This document shows positions 1 to 10,600 of a stretch of 64,000 bases of DNA, piece after piece. Source of the stretch: Bacteroidaceae bacterium (lineage in GTDB: Bacteria > Bacteroidota > Bacteroidia > Bacteroidales > Bacteroidaceae); assembly GCA_017622495.1 (NCBI GenBank), contig JAGAQY010000024.1, forward strand, positions 62,001 to 126,000. The letters are read 5' to 3'. Numbering within the stretch: the stretch's first letter is position 1; each line of letters opens with the position of its first letter. The notes beneath the pieces are model-generated. The model was not told the DNA's origin. It searched no databases and saw only the letters and a program-made list of their open reading frames with translations. The translations under genes were made by a program, and so were the position numbers.

Positions 1-2032
1 GGTTGAAGAAGTCTTCTGATGAAATCAACCAACCGGCCTGCAGTGAGGGGAAGAGACCCCAACACACGCCAGCTACCTTTATGCCTCCTTCGGTCTCTCT
101 ACCAAAGCGTGAAGAGGTCTCGGCAGCGAGACTACCTTGTACAAAATATTTGTTGTGGTAGTTATAGTCTACATTGGCATAGTAGCTCATGTTGCGCCAT
201 ACGTTGTCTTCACCATCAGTCTTTACATAGTCATATTCTGATTTTACGTCGGGCAGCTTGTCGTTACCGGTGTTGTGGGCCGACTGGAAATCTGAGTCGT
301 AAGCAAAGTTGGAGAAACGGAATCCTCCGAATGCATTGATGTTGTGGCTACCGGCTTTCTTCTCCCATGTGATGCGGGTATCGTTGTAGATAGCCTCTTC
401 CTTAGAGAAGAATGAGCGAACCTCGTTCTGTGAGTAACCCTTTCCTGTGATCATGAAGTTGGGGGTACCGGTCATCGGACGGAAGTACTTCTCGTTGGTG
501 CGGTGCAAGGTATAGTTGAAGAGGGTAGAGGCCTTCCAACCCTTACCGATGGTAATCTCGGGAGCAATGGTAACGTCAAATACGGTATACTCTTGGTTGT
601 TTTTGTTGTTGCCATCGCCATATTCAAATATGGCCAAGGGGTTGGCGTAGCTGTTGTTGATGGTAGCTGTATTGAAACGTGCAAAGTCGTCAGCGCTATC
701 CAAAGCATCGGTCAACTCGCCAGAGTTGTTGTAGCGATAAGGGCTCAGGAACGGAGACTTGATGAGTGACAAGAATCCGGGAGAAACCATCGGGCCAGCA
801 TTCAAATCCTGCTGGATACCATCGTCACGGAGGTCACGTACAATGCGGCTGTAGGAGATGTCGAAGCGTGTCTTCAATATCTTCGACAAGTTGATGTCGG
901 TGTTAAAACGGATGTTCAGACGGTTGAAATCGTTGGCCTTGATGGTGCTGGCACCGTCAGCAAAGCCGAGAGAAAAGTTATACATGGCTGCTTCATCACC
1001 ACCCTGTACGTTTACACGATAGTTTTGTGCCCAGGCATTACGATATACATAATCGCTCCAATTGGTCTCGTTGTGATACTTGTTGTAGTAGTAATTGTCG
1101 TGATCCCAAAGGAAGGGGAAACGGGTCTTGTCGGTAGTGATACCGCCCATCAGCTCGTTGGCATAAATGCGATACTGTTCAGCGTTCATCATCTGAGGAA
1201 GGCGAGGAGTCATGGTGTAGCTTCCGAATGCCTGTGCGTCGATACGGGTTGCCATGCTATGACCGCGCTTGGTGTCAATTAAGATTACACCATTGGCACC
1301 CTTAGCACCATAGATGGAGGTCCCGTTCTTCAATACGGTAATCTTCTCAATGTCATTGACATCAAGAGCAGCCAGGGTATTGTTATAATATCCTTCGTGA
1401 ATAGCTGCATAGCTGTCCTGTAAGTCCTGAATAACTCCATTCAAAATGATAAGTGGTTGGGCAGAAGCATTGAGTGAGTTGATACCCTGCATCATCATCA
1501 GGCCACCGAGACCTACCATGCCCGAACGGGTGATGGTGCGTACATCTGCACCCAATTTGTTCTGAATCTCAGTCTCAACTGTTGTAGCCTTTGACATGTC
1601 GATTACTGCTTCATTCTTGGCTGTGATGTCGACTCCGTTTTCTACATAGGTGCTGAACTTCTCATCATATAGTGATACGGTGATACCCTTCTTCTGGCGA
1701 GCCTTGATGATTACGCTCTCATAACCGGGCGTAGACACATATAATGAGGCTACGAAGGTTGGAATCTTAATGGTGAATGTACCGTCGGGCTTGGTCATTG
1801 CTGTGTAGCGGTTGTTGTTCAATGCCTCTACACGTACACCAGGAATGGCTTCCTTGGTAGCTGCGTCAATGATGATACCCGTGATTTCTTCTAATTCTTC
1901 GGCGGCCTTCTGTTCTGTAGCCACAGTAGCCGGCTCTTCAGTTTGGGCATTTACCTTATTGGTTCCTGCAAACAGTGCCAAGAAGGTGAGGAATGCCACA
2001 AAACGAGGTTGTATATATTTCAATGTTTTCAT
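1..2032 (-). CDS. SusC/RagA-type TonB-dependent outer-membrane receptor, partial (C-terminus beyond left edge)
   Basis: The gene starts at 2032 and reads leftward off the window, so about 677 residues are visible and the rest of the barrel is missing. A signal peptide ends near residue 29 (VNAQ). A carboxypeptidase-regulatory-like domain follows at about 45-115 (ITGIIIDAATKEAIPG). The plug domain comes next, including ALDVNDIEKITVLKNG and the IYGAKGANGVILIDTKRG signature of SusC-type plugs, then barrel strands. SusC receptors import large ligands across the outer membrane with a SusD lid. It is the last visible gene of the FAS1/SusCD operon, 29 bp after a FAS1 lipoprotein gene. It differs from the operon's other SusC by a Glu/Ala-rich linker after the signal peptide. 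A partner SusD may lie beyond the left edge. The family call is secure; the substrate is unknown. Confidence 0.93.
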   Translation of the reverse strand, partial: MKTLKYIQPRFVAFLTFLALFAGTNKVNAQTEEPATVATEQKAAEELEEITGIIIDAATKEAIPGVRVEALNNNRYTAMTKPDGTFTIKIPTFVASLYVSTPGYESVIIKARQKKGITVSLYDEKFSTYVENGVDITAKNEAVIDMSKATTVETEIQNKLGADVRTITRSGMVGLGGLMMMQGINSLNASAQPLIILNGVIQDLQDSYAAIHEGYYNNTLAALDVNDIEKITVLKNGTSIYGAKGANGVILIDTKRGHSMATRIDAQAFGSYTMTPRLPQMMNAEQYRIYANELMGGITTDKTRFPFLWDHDNYYYNKYHNETNWSDYVYRNAWAQNYRVNVQGGDEAAMYNFSLGFADGASTIKANDFNRLNIRFNTDINLSKILKTRFDISYSRIVRDLRDDGIQQDLNAGPMVSPGFLSLIKSPFLSPYRYNNSGELTDALDSADDFARFNTATINNSYANPLAIFEYGDGNNKNNQEYTVFDVTIAPEITIGKGWKASTLFNYTLHRTNEKYFRPMTGTPNFMITGKGYSQNEVRSFFSKEEAIYNDTRITWEKKAGSHNINAFGGFRFSNFAYDSDFQSAHNTGNDKLPDVKSEYDYVKTDGEDNVWRNMSYYANVDYNYHNKYFVQGSLAAETSSRFGRETEGGIKVAGVCWGLFPSLQAGWLISSEDFFN

Positions 2033-2061
2033 CGTCTTTTCTTTTTAATGTTATAGGAACC

Positions 2062-3738
2062 TTATTCTTCTGTAACAGGCTCAAGGTATACCTGGTCGAT
2101 GCGCAGTACACGGTCAAACTCAGTCTCACGTGAACCTACGCGACCCTTGATCTCAAGCTCGGTCATGGCCGACTCACTTGTACCGAGGTTAAACTCGTTT
2201 ACGGGGAACTCGAAATAGTCTACACCCTCTTCAGCCTTGTTGGGAATAAGGGTGATGGTATCTACCTTGTAGGGGTTTGATAAGATGTCCTTACCCATAG
2301 CGATTGACTTTGATTTGCCAGTCACGTCTCTGTACTTGAGTGTGGCATTGAACTTGTTTGGCAAAAGTACTGTGTCGCGGTAGTTGATGAAGTTGGCAGG
2401 CATCATTACAATTTTTACACGGTACTTGGCTGACAATACATTATTGAACGTATAGGTCAATGTAGGATTGCCTGTAGGTGTTGAGGGAGAATATACACCA
2501 ATTAGTCCGTTGTGAGTTTCCTTGTACTTGGCACTGTCTCTTGGGATACTAACCATTTCTTTGTTTGATTGGGTGTACTCAGCATCAGACGATTGCAATC
2601 CGTCATCAACACCATACAGGAATTCTCCTTCCACGCGGAGGGTGTCGTGCCAGAAAGTACGGTAGTTGTAGCTGTCAACGATGTGCAGTGTTCCATTGCT
2701 GAGTTCATAGCTCTTTACCAGATTGTCGTCGAGTCTATCCAGTTCCTCATCTTTAAAGGTCTCTATCTGTCTGCGGCCTACTCCTGATAAGGCGCTGTAG
2801 CACATCGAAATCATAGAGTCTTGAGGATGTTTGTTTATAGAGTTGCTGAATACCAGGAAACGTACCATGAAGTCCTTGGCCATTGCATCTTGCAGGGAGT
2901 CACCTTGTGCGTTGGTCTTGTCGTATACGAAATAGGTCTTTGCCTTTTCGTAGATCTCACGCCATGCTTTGTTGGTAGGAGCAAACATAACGTACGAGCT
3001 GTCTTCACGGTTGAGTTGGCCGATGCGCTCGAACCATTCGTTTGATTCGATAATCACCGAGTCGAGGTAGGTAACCTGGTTATCTACAGTAGGACCCTCT
3101 ACACTGTTTGCCTTATCGAAGATGATTTCATCGAATGACTTCAGATACTCATTCAGTAATGTAATTGAGTCTTCCGGAGCTTTGGCAAGCTGCTCCCAAA
3201 TGTTGGCTGTGAACACTGCATTGTTGGCAATCTTGTGGAGAAGTCCGTTCTTTGCAGTAATGTTGGCCTTGCTTACAGTTACATTCTTGAAGGTGTAGTT
3301 GTCCGTACTGCCGATAAAGAGGTTGTATTTGCCGTTGAGCATCTTTATCTTGTTGTCATCTCCTTCGGGCATGTTGCCGCTTGCCGTATGGTTGTAGTCG
3401 GCAATGTGGTTTTCTACAAATTCAAACTTATAGGTCTCTAGGGTCGTCTCATCGGCATTGGCCAAGTCTTTTCCTTGGTAGAACTTTGAACCGTTGACGG
3501 GTGCCCACACTGTGTAGAAACGATTTTGACTTAGCAGTTCGTCATAGCCTGTGGCTTTGGCATAGGCTGCAAAGTCGCTGAGCTCAGGGTCAGCCTCGAT
3601 GAGATCCCAGAGTGTTTCGGTGGCATTCAGCTCGGGCTTGGGTTGGTAGTGGTTGTCCCAACTATCTGTGCATGCAGTAAAAGCTATTGCTGCTGCACCA
3701 CATGTCAGTGCCTTTAATAATTTATTTGTTCTTTTCAT
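2062..3738 (-). CDS. Fasciclin (FAS1) domain lipoprotein, 558 aa
   Basis: The signal peptide ends in a lipobox (AFTAC, Cys at about 23), so this is a lipoprotein, probably surface exposed. FAS1-like domain 1 covers about 38-185: the motif FYTVWAPVNGSKF is a variant of the usual T-FAPT-A core, and NGLLHKIANN matches the NGVVHVID core. FAS1-like domain 2 covers about 200-375, with YVMFAPTNKAW and NGTLHIVDSYN. The C-terminal 180 residues form a beta-rich domain with no recognised family. It lies between another FAS1 gene (31-bp gap) and a SusC gene (29-bp gap) in one operon. FAS1 domains are known adhesion or ligand-binding modules; a role as accessory surface lipoprotein to the SusCD pair is inference from gene order. 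Confidence 0.85.
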   Translation of the reverse strand: MKRTNKLLKALTCGAAAIAFTACTDSWDNHYQPKPELNATETLWDLIEADPELSDFAAYAKATGYDELLSQNRFYTVWAPVNGSKFYQGKDLANADETTLETYKFEFVENHIADYNHTASGNMPEGDDNKIKMLNGKYNLFIGSTDNYTFKNVTVSKANITAKNGLLHKIANNAVFTANIWEQLAKAPEDSITLLNEYLKSFDEIIFDKANSVEGPTVDNQVTYLDSVIIESNEWFERIGQLNREDSSYVMFAPTNKAWREIYEKAKTYFVYDKTNAQGDSLQDAMAKDFMVRFLVFSNSINKHPQDSMISMCYSALSGVGRRQIETFKDEELDRLDDNLVKSYELSNGTLHIVDSYNYRTFWHDTLRVEGEFLYGVDDGLQSSDAEYTQSNKEMVSIPRDSAKYKETHNGLIGVYSPSTPTGNPTLTYTFNNVLSAKYRVKIVMMPANFINYRDTVLLPNKFNATLKYRDVTGKSKSIAMGKDILSNPYKVDTITLIPNKAEEGVDYFEFPVNEFNLGTSESAMTELEIKGRVGSRETEFDRVLRIDQVYLEPVTEE

Positions 3739-3769
3739 AATGAAAATCTATACTTTATGTTTCTTGTCA

Positions 3770-5782
3770 TTATTTACGTTTCTCATCCAATGATAATGTC
3801 TCGTCGCGGAGGAATGTCATGGGAACGATCTCGAGGTAGTCGTGCATGAACTGTGCGTTGCCATCGTCATTCTCGTTTACGTTCTTGAAGCGAAGCCAAT
3901 GCTCGCCTTCGCTGAGGTACTTGGTGATAATCACCTTACGAAGGTCTCCGTCATAGTCTCTTGCTAATCCAGTCTCAGATGTGTTACGGAAGGTTATCGG
4001 GCCTTTCAGATAACCGCGGTTCTTCATTTCCTTATCGTTCTGAATTCCGTTGTCCTCGGTCTGCGCATCAGCAACCCAGTTGATGGTGGGGTGTGAACCC
4101 AGAATTCTGAGATCTACGGGAATACCGGCTACTTCATTGTCGATATAGAACTGTACAATGTGTCTGTTGCTGTTAGCTGAGTATCCCATGCGAATCTCAT
4201 ACGTACCGGCCGGTACGGGAGGCAATTTGTAGGCAAAGTCGAATGAACCTAAGGTCATCATCTCATCGCCCTGATAGTTGGCCCAGCTTGTGTGCGGAGA
4301 CAGGTAGTAGTGTCTGGTCTCGTCGGTAAACACCTTCATGTTCTTGCAGTAGGTGTGGGGGATGTATACCTCACCGTCACTACTGTGTGTGAAGTAGTTC
4401 CAGCGGATGTCGTTGTTGGTAAGCTCAGAGCAGAGTGCCGAGAAGTCAATGCGAATGATGTCATTCAGTACGCGGCCTCCCATCACATCTTCGTTGTAGA
4501 TGAGGATTTTGTCGATAGCATGGATGGTTCCATTCAATGCTTCTGCAGCAAAGTCTGCATAGAGCGTGTCGAGTACTCTGAAATCTTGAGGATTGTAAAC
4601 GATGGTGTTCATGTAGGGATCTACTGTAGGATCCGTATCTCTGGAGTAGTTGATGAGGATTGTGGTCTGGTACTTGGGGTTGCTGCGAGGCATGGTCAAC
4701 TTCATCAACTTATTATTCATGGTCTCGAAGTATTCGTTACGATCCGAGAAGTTTAGCAGGTCTTTTTCTGAGTTGAAGTTACTGTGAGGATTAATCTTGT
4801 AGCAGACCAAACGTGAGTAGGCAAGTTTTCTATCCAAGAGGTGATAGCCTACAAACTGGTTCACTGGATTGTCTGCGCTTGTGAGTGGAGCATTGACATC
4901 AGCCTTTGGATACCACTCAGCGCACTTTGCCTTGAGATCCTCAAAATTGTAGATGCCTGCATCGAAGAATACCTGGTCGGGCTCCAAGAATGCGGTGTAT
5001 CCGAAGTAGCGATTAGCGGGATAGGGGCACAAAGGACTGTTGCTATAGATGCCGAGAGCTTTCTTGTCTCCATCTGTATAGCTCTCATCCTTGTAGAGCT
5101 GTAGTAGGTCGGCATATCCTGTCTTTTCGATGGCCTCACTGATAATCTTGAAATACTCATGCGCAGCAATCTGTGCAGGGACAGTATTTGCCGAGGGGTT
5201 CAATACACTGGAGATGGTATGTACAACACCATTTTCCACCTCTTCATCCTTAGCAATAATCTCACCGGTGCCATTGATAAGCAATACGCTGTGGCTGTTG
5301 GCATCAACTGTTACATCAAGGCTGAGGAAGCGGTCATTCATATTCATGGTAGGAATGATGTCTCCTTCCATATCTGTTGTCAGATATACTTGAGGTATCA
5401 AGTGGGTCTGCGCAATGACCTTACACATGGAGTCTGACAATTCGCTCAACTCGGTGGATGTAACTCCAGTCCATACCGGATTCTCTGAATTCAATGTGGA
5501 TTTATAGATTGAGTCCTGCTCGAAAAGATAACGCGTGATGGCATCGTTGGTTGGTGCAAAACATGTGTACTGTCCGTATGCTTTCATCAGATTGAGACGT
5601 CCACCGCGATCCAGTATCTCAATGAAACTGCTGAATACATCTTCATTCTCTTCAAGGAAAGATGCTATTGTATGCCCCGTGAAGGTATAGCGAGCACCTT
5701 CATCAATATTTTCTCTACAGCTACCCATGGTCAGTAGAACAGTGGTGGCTATAGCAATGGAGGTTATCTTGAAATGTTTCAT
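3770..5782 (-). CDS. Fasciclin (FAS1) domain lipoprotein, 670 aa
   Basis: A lipoprotein signal peptide ends at TMGSC (Cys about 22). FAS1-like domain 1 covers about 35-205, with YTCFAPTNDAITRYL and NGVVHTISSVLNPS. A second, more divergent FAS1-like domain covers about 215-440, with YTAFLEPDQVFF and ending in NGTIHAIDKILIYN. The remaining 220 residues look like a beta-sandwich (for example PAGTYEIRMGYSAN and HWLRFKNVNEND), the sort of fold used for carbohydrate or protein binding, but I cannot name the family. The gene follows susD by 18 bp and precedes another FAS1 gene by 31 bp. The pairing of two FAS1 domains with a C-terminal beta domain resembles the 558-aa protein next to it, so the two are probably paralogues. 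Confidence 0.85.
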   Translation of the reverse strand: MKHFKITSIAIATTVLLTMGSCRENIDEGARYTFTGHTIASFLEENEDVFSSFIEILDRGGRLNLMKAYGQYTCFAPTNDAITRYLFEQDSIYKSTLNSENPVWTGVTSTELSELSDSMCKVIAQTHLIPQVYLTTDMEGDIIPTMNMNDRFLSLDVTVDANSHSVLLINGTGEIIAKDEEVENGVVHTISSVLNPSANTVPAQIAAHEYFKIISEAIEKTGYADLLQLYKDESYTDGDKKALGIYSNSPLCPYPANRYFGYTAFLEPDQVFFDAGIYNFEDLKAKCAEWYPKADVNAPLTSADNPVNQFVGYHLLDRKLAYSRLVCYKINPHSNFNSEKDLLNFSDRNEYFETMNNKLMKLTMPRSNPKYQTTILINYSRDTDPTVDPYMNTIVYNPQDFRVLDTLYADFAAEALNGTIHAIDKILIYNEDVMGGRVLNDIIRIDFSALCSELTNNDIRWNYFTHSSDGEVYIPHTYCKNMKVFTDETRHYYLSPHTSWANYQGDEMMTLGSFDFAYKLPPVPAGTYEIRMGYSANSNRHIVQFYIDNEVAGIPVDLRILGSHPTINWVADAQTEDNGIQNDKEMKNRGYLKGPITFRNTSETGLARDYDGDLRKVIITKYLSEGEHWLRFKNVNENDDGNAQFMHDYLEIVPMTFLRDETLSLDEKRK

Positions 5783-5800
5783 AGCTTAGAGTTATAAAGA

Positions 5801-7648
5801 TTAGTTCTTCTCAAATACGTCTTCGGTTTGATAAGCATCGTTCTGCTTCAATAGCGGATTGGTCTTGATCTCGCGTTCCGAGATGGGGAAGAAAAGACAA
5901 TCTATATCTGCCATTTTGCTTCGTATAGCCTTCTGGTTGGTTTCGTATTTGTGGTTTACCAAGATGTCGAGCATCGGACCTGTTGCGTTATCACGCAGTG
6001 CTTTGCGTACAAGGTCAAACCAGCGTTTACCCTCGAAGGCTAATTCGCGTTGACGTTCCTCCAATACCAATTCCTGCATGCTTTCAGCACTACCGGCTAC
6101 GTAGCTGATAGAGTCGGCTGATGTTACATTATAGGGATTAGAACGATAATATACGGCCTTTACCAATTCGAATGAATTAGCCAAGTCTTTATTGCCCTCT
6201 GTCAGGGTATCGTTGCGATGTGCCAACGCTTCAGCTTTCATCAACATGACGTCAGAGATACGATACATAATCCAGTTCATAGATATGGAGCCTGTAGGAG
6301 ATGAAATGGACTTAACGAGGAACCTGCGATCCTTGTATGGATGATTGTCTTCTGCATTGGTGACGATTGCCGTTCCCGTTATATAACTGGGGTCATCCAT
6401 CTTTCCTGTAGTGTAGCTGTATCCGTATTTCGCAATGGGATAGATGTCGGCTTCACTCGACTCGGGGATACGTACAAAGCTTATACGGCGGTAGTCGGTC
6501 TTGGCATACAGATTGTCTGTACCAACTTCAGCCAGGTAGCGTGGTGCTGACATTGGGCCGGCTGTAGAGCCTTCGGCATACATGTAGGGTATCTCGTAAT
6601 TACCCGCATCGTTGTCTGCGCTATGTTGCAGCTCGAAGATGCTCTCGCGCAAATTATTTCCTTCGAAGAAGATTCGATAATATGTCTCATCAAGTCTTAG
6701 CGCGTTTGGCGTGGCTTTCAAAGGATGGTGTATCAAAGGATATTTCTCATCTATTCTACCAGTGAATGAAGAGTTGACCTCCTTGTGTTCCTTCTCATAC
6801 TGAAGTACATATTTGATGCGGTTGTTGAGGATAGAATCGCAGAACTTGATACACTCTGTGTAGTATGGCTTTGCATTGGTGTCATCGCCGGCATTGGCAT
6901 GTTCTACGAATGCAGCTTTCCAGAGCAGGGCATCGGCTATCATAGCACGTACGGCGTCCTTGGTGATACGGCCCTTGTTGTCAATCATATCAGGGTAACT
7001 TCCTGATTCCATTACCAGACCTTCGGCCTCGTAGAGGTCATTCAGGATGAAGTCAAGCGCCTCTATGGGCGTGGCTTGTTCCTGATATAGTTGCTGGTCG
7101 TCATCTACCTTTGCTTCATCGAGCAATGGGATGTCGCGGAAAGCACGTACCAGATAGAAGTGACACATTGCACGGATAGCCAGCATCTCACCACGAGTGA
7201 CATTCATATCGCCTTCGGTGAAGTCAGGGTCTTCATCAAGAACCTGAGGAGCAAACTTCAGTACGATGTTACAGTTGTTGATGATAGAGTAGAAGTGAGC
7301 CCAATCGTTGTATCCATTTTGGGGGAGAAGGTTGGCCTCCATGATGTTCTTGATGTTACCATGCTTTTTGGGATCGTAGTTACCTTCTATCACGTTGTCG
7401 CCACGGAGCTCACCCCATACAATGAGTCTCTCTGTAAACTCGGGAAGCAGCATCATACGGTAGCTGTTTGCCACAACGTTCTCTACATCGGTTTTTGTCT
7501 TCCAATAGTTTTCCAATACCACCTTGTCGGTAGGATAGATGGTCAGGAAGTCTTCGCAAGAGCAGGTCATGGCAACGACTGCTCCCAATGCCAATGTCTT
7601 AATCGTACGATTAAAACGTGTAGTATTTATTTTATTGAAACTTTTCAT
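5801..7648 (-). CDS. SusD/RagB-type surface lipoprotein, 615 aa
   Basis: The lipobox is TCSC (Cys about 31), followed by EDFLTIYPTDKV, the typical SusD N-terminus. TPR-type helices include YWKTKTDVENVVANSYRMM. The C-terminal RagB/SusD signature is present at ELVLEERQRELAFEGKRWFD. SusD proteins sit as hinged lids on SusC barrels and bind the ligand at the cell surface. The gene starts 25 bp after susC ends and is followed 18 bp later by a FAS1 lipoprotein gene, so the order is SusC, SusD, FAS1, FAS1. The residues that bind the ligand cannot be read off. The family call is secure and the substrate unknown; no degradative enzyme is in the visible part of this operon, so a glycan substrate should not be assumed. 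Confidence 0.95.
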   Translation of the reverse strand: MKSFNKINTTRFNRTIKTLALGAVVAMTCSCEDFLTIYPTDKVVLENYWKTKTDVENVVANSYRMMLLPEFTERLIVWGELRGDNVIEGNYDPKKHGNIKNIMEANLLPQNGYNDWAHFYSIINNCNIVLKFAPQVLDEDPDFTEGDMNVTRGEMLAIRAMCHFYLVRAFRDIPLLDEAKVDDDQQLYQEQATPIEALDFILNDLYEAEGLVMESGSYPDMIDNKGRITKDAVRAMIADALLWKAAFVEHANAGDDTNAKPYYTECIKFCDSILNNRIKYVLQYEKEHKEVNSSFTGRIDEKYPLIHHPLKATPNALRLDETYYRIFFEGNNLRESIFELQHSADNDAGNYEIPYMYAEGSTAGPMSAPRYLAEVGTDNLYAKTDYRRISFVRIPESSEADIYPIAKYGYSYTTGKMDDPSYITGTAIVTNAEDNHPYKDRRFLVKSISSPTGSISMNWIMYRISDVMLMKAEALAHRNDTLTEGNKDLANSFELVKAVYYRSNPYNVTSADSISYVAGSAESMQELVLEERQRELAFEGKRWFDLVRKALRDNATGPMLDILVNHKYETNQKAIRSKMADIDCLFFPISEREIKTNPLLKQNDAYQTEDVFEKN

Positions 7649-7673
7649 ATCTATATTCTGTTGCTTTTCATTA

Positions 7674-10600
7674 TTAGAATCCTATAGTCAAGTTCAATGT
7701 GAACGAGCGTGAGCGCGGTGTCTTGGAATTGTCAAATGCTTGTCCCCAACCATTGGCACCGATTTCAGGATCGAGACCTGTGTACTTGGAAAGGATGAAC
7801 AGGTTGTCAGCTGATGCCGACAAGTAGAGTTGGTTCATTCCATACTTCTTCAACTTGGCAGGATCGAAAGAATATGAGGCTTGAAGGAATGACATACGGA
7901 GGTATGAGGCATCTTCAAGGTAACGGTCGCTACCGAGCCAGTTGTAGCCGGTGTTGTACATGGCACGAGGCATCATAGTGGCGTCGCCCTCTTTTCTCCA
8001 ACGCCAGTTGACTGCGATGCTCTGGTTGTTGTTGGAGTGCATGTTCTCTACGTTCATACGGGCAGAGTTGATCACATCTACACCGTAACGGTAGGTGAAT
8101 TGTGATTTCAGTGAGAGACGCTTATACTGGAGCGTTACACCAAATCCACCCTGAAGTTTCGGGTTAGAGTTACCTAAGTAAACAATGTCAAGCTGGTTGA
8201 TATTACCGTCGTGGTTGATATCCTCATACATGGCATCACCGCCGCGGAATGAGTAGGGTGCGCTACCGTCTTTGAAATTGTAGGCCATACGCAGGGGCTT
8301 GCCATCGGCTCCATAGATGGTATTGCCATCGGCATCACTGGCTACAGGGTAGTAGTCGTGCAATTTCTTTCCCTCTGCTGCCAGTTCTAGTTCGGCTTCT
8401 TCCCAACGCTTCTTGGTCCAAGTGGTGTTGTAGTTGTACATGTAAACACCCTTGAACTTGAATCCGTAAAGCGAACCGAGCGGGTTGCCCAACTGAATAC
8501 GGTTGAGGTAAGAACCGTTCTTGTAGTCAAAGTCCTTGTTGGTATTGTTGAGCACGCTCTCCTCCATTTTAAGGATGGTGTTGAAGTTTTGTGCTACGTT
8601 GGCATAGGCTGTTACGCTAAAGTCGCCTACCTTTATGAACTTGTTTCCACTGATGTTTAACTCCCAACCCCAGTTACGTACGGCACCAGTATTCTTGTAT
8701 GCCAATGTACTGTAACCGTTTGATGAAGGGATAGCGTATCCACCCATGAGCTGGTCGGTGGTGTTGTTGTCATAGTAGTTGAAGCTACCGCTAAGTTTCT
8801 CATCGGGGAAGAATGCAAAGTCGGTACCGATATTGTATTCATTCTTCTTCGCCCACTTAAGGTCGGTGAGTCGGAGACCGCCCTGTGCGACAGAGGTAGT
8901 TCCCATGTATTGACCGCTGGTGTCATAGGTGGTGTAGTGGAGGTATTCGCTACCGGGTTGTGAACCTGTCATACCCCAGCCTGGACGTAATGACAACATG
9001 GACAACTTAATCTTATCTTGTGCCCACTGCATCCATGGCTCATCAATGATGTTCCAACGGAGTGAGAGTGAAGGGAAATTACCCCAACGGTTGTTGGCAC
9101 CGAATTTGGTGCTACCGTCGCGGCGGAGTGTGGCTGTTGCTGAGTAGCGTCCCTCCTTGTATGAATAGAAGGCCTGAGCAAGTACGGCTACTGAGCGCCA
9201 TTGCCATGTAGAGGTAGAGCTGCTTACCACGTGGGTACCAGTAGTGGTACTGATGATACCGGTAGGAATACCGCTTGATGATGATGCTTGGCTGTTACCG
9301 TTACCGGTGGTCATCTCAAATTGTGCCATGAATTGGGTAACATGGTCAGGATTGCTGAACTTAGGCAAGAACTGCAAGCGATGGCGAGTGTTGAAAGATA
9401 AGGTCTTGTTGTCGTTGGTCGAACTTGCGTTGTAGTCACCGTTATTCAAACCCTTTGTTGTCAGACTGCTTGGTCTGTAGCTGCTGTTTGATAAAGTGTT
9501 GGCATCCATGTATACCATCCCGTAGTAGCGGAGCTGGGTCTCGTCGTGGTTTAGGCCCAAAAGCTGGTAGTCAAGTGAAATCTGAGGAGCGATTCGATAG
9601 CTCTTCTCTTTTCTCCATGCAAGGTTACCCATGGCTACAGGGTTGATAATGTCTTTCTGGTTTTTATCGAAGATACCAGAAGCATTCTGACGCATGAGGT
9701 AGTAGTCGTCTGTGACAATTACGTTACCGTCAGAGTCTCTATACTGAGAGTAGATACTCATGTTAGGCATGATAATCTGTGCCACAGGCAGTAGGTCTTG
9801 GTAATTCTTATCGTTGTTTGTGTAGGTCAATGCGAAGTCCGAAGATACTCTGATACGGTCTGATACATAGTAGTCGAGAGCCATACGTGTGGTGAAACGG
9901 TCGAGTTTCTGCTTGATAATCTGTCCGCTCTCTTTATAATAACCACCAGATACGCGGAAAGTAGCCTTCTCACCACCACCAGTGAGTGAGAGGTTGTGCT
10001 CGTGTGTCTGACCATGCTTTGAGATGGCATCTACCCAATCGGTGTTGTTGTTGAAGTTTTCGTACTCAGCAAATGATTGGTTATAGTTGAGCTCTTGTGC
10101 GTTCGAAGCTGTGCTGCTCTGTGTGGGGTTGAAGTGTGCCTCCTTGAGGAACATGGTGTAGTCGTCACCGTTGAGGAGGTTCAGGCCCTTGGGAAGCCAC
10201 TTGTCCTTGAAGCGGTATGAGTAGGTTACCTTTGTCTTACCGCGTGAACCACGCTTCGTCTTAATCATGATGACGCCGTTTGAACCGCGTGAACCCCATA
10301 TCGCTGATGCTGATGCGTCCTTCAATACTTCGATGCTTTCGATGTCTTCGGGGTTTACGGTCAACAGCTGGGCGAACTTCTCCTCGTTGGCGGTGGTGAA
10401 GTCGAAGTCCTCACCGTCAGGCATTTCGAAGATGTTGTCGTTTACAACAATCAAAGGCTCCTGGTTACCGTTGATGGTAGATGTACCACGCAGACGCATC
10501 TGGGTACCAGAACCGAGGTCACCAGAGTTGAACACGATGTCAAGACCTGCAATCTGTCCCTGAAGGGCCTCGTCGACAGAGGCGAAGGAGAGACCCTCCA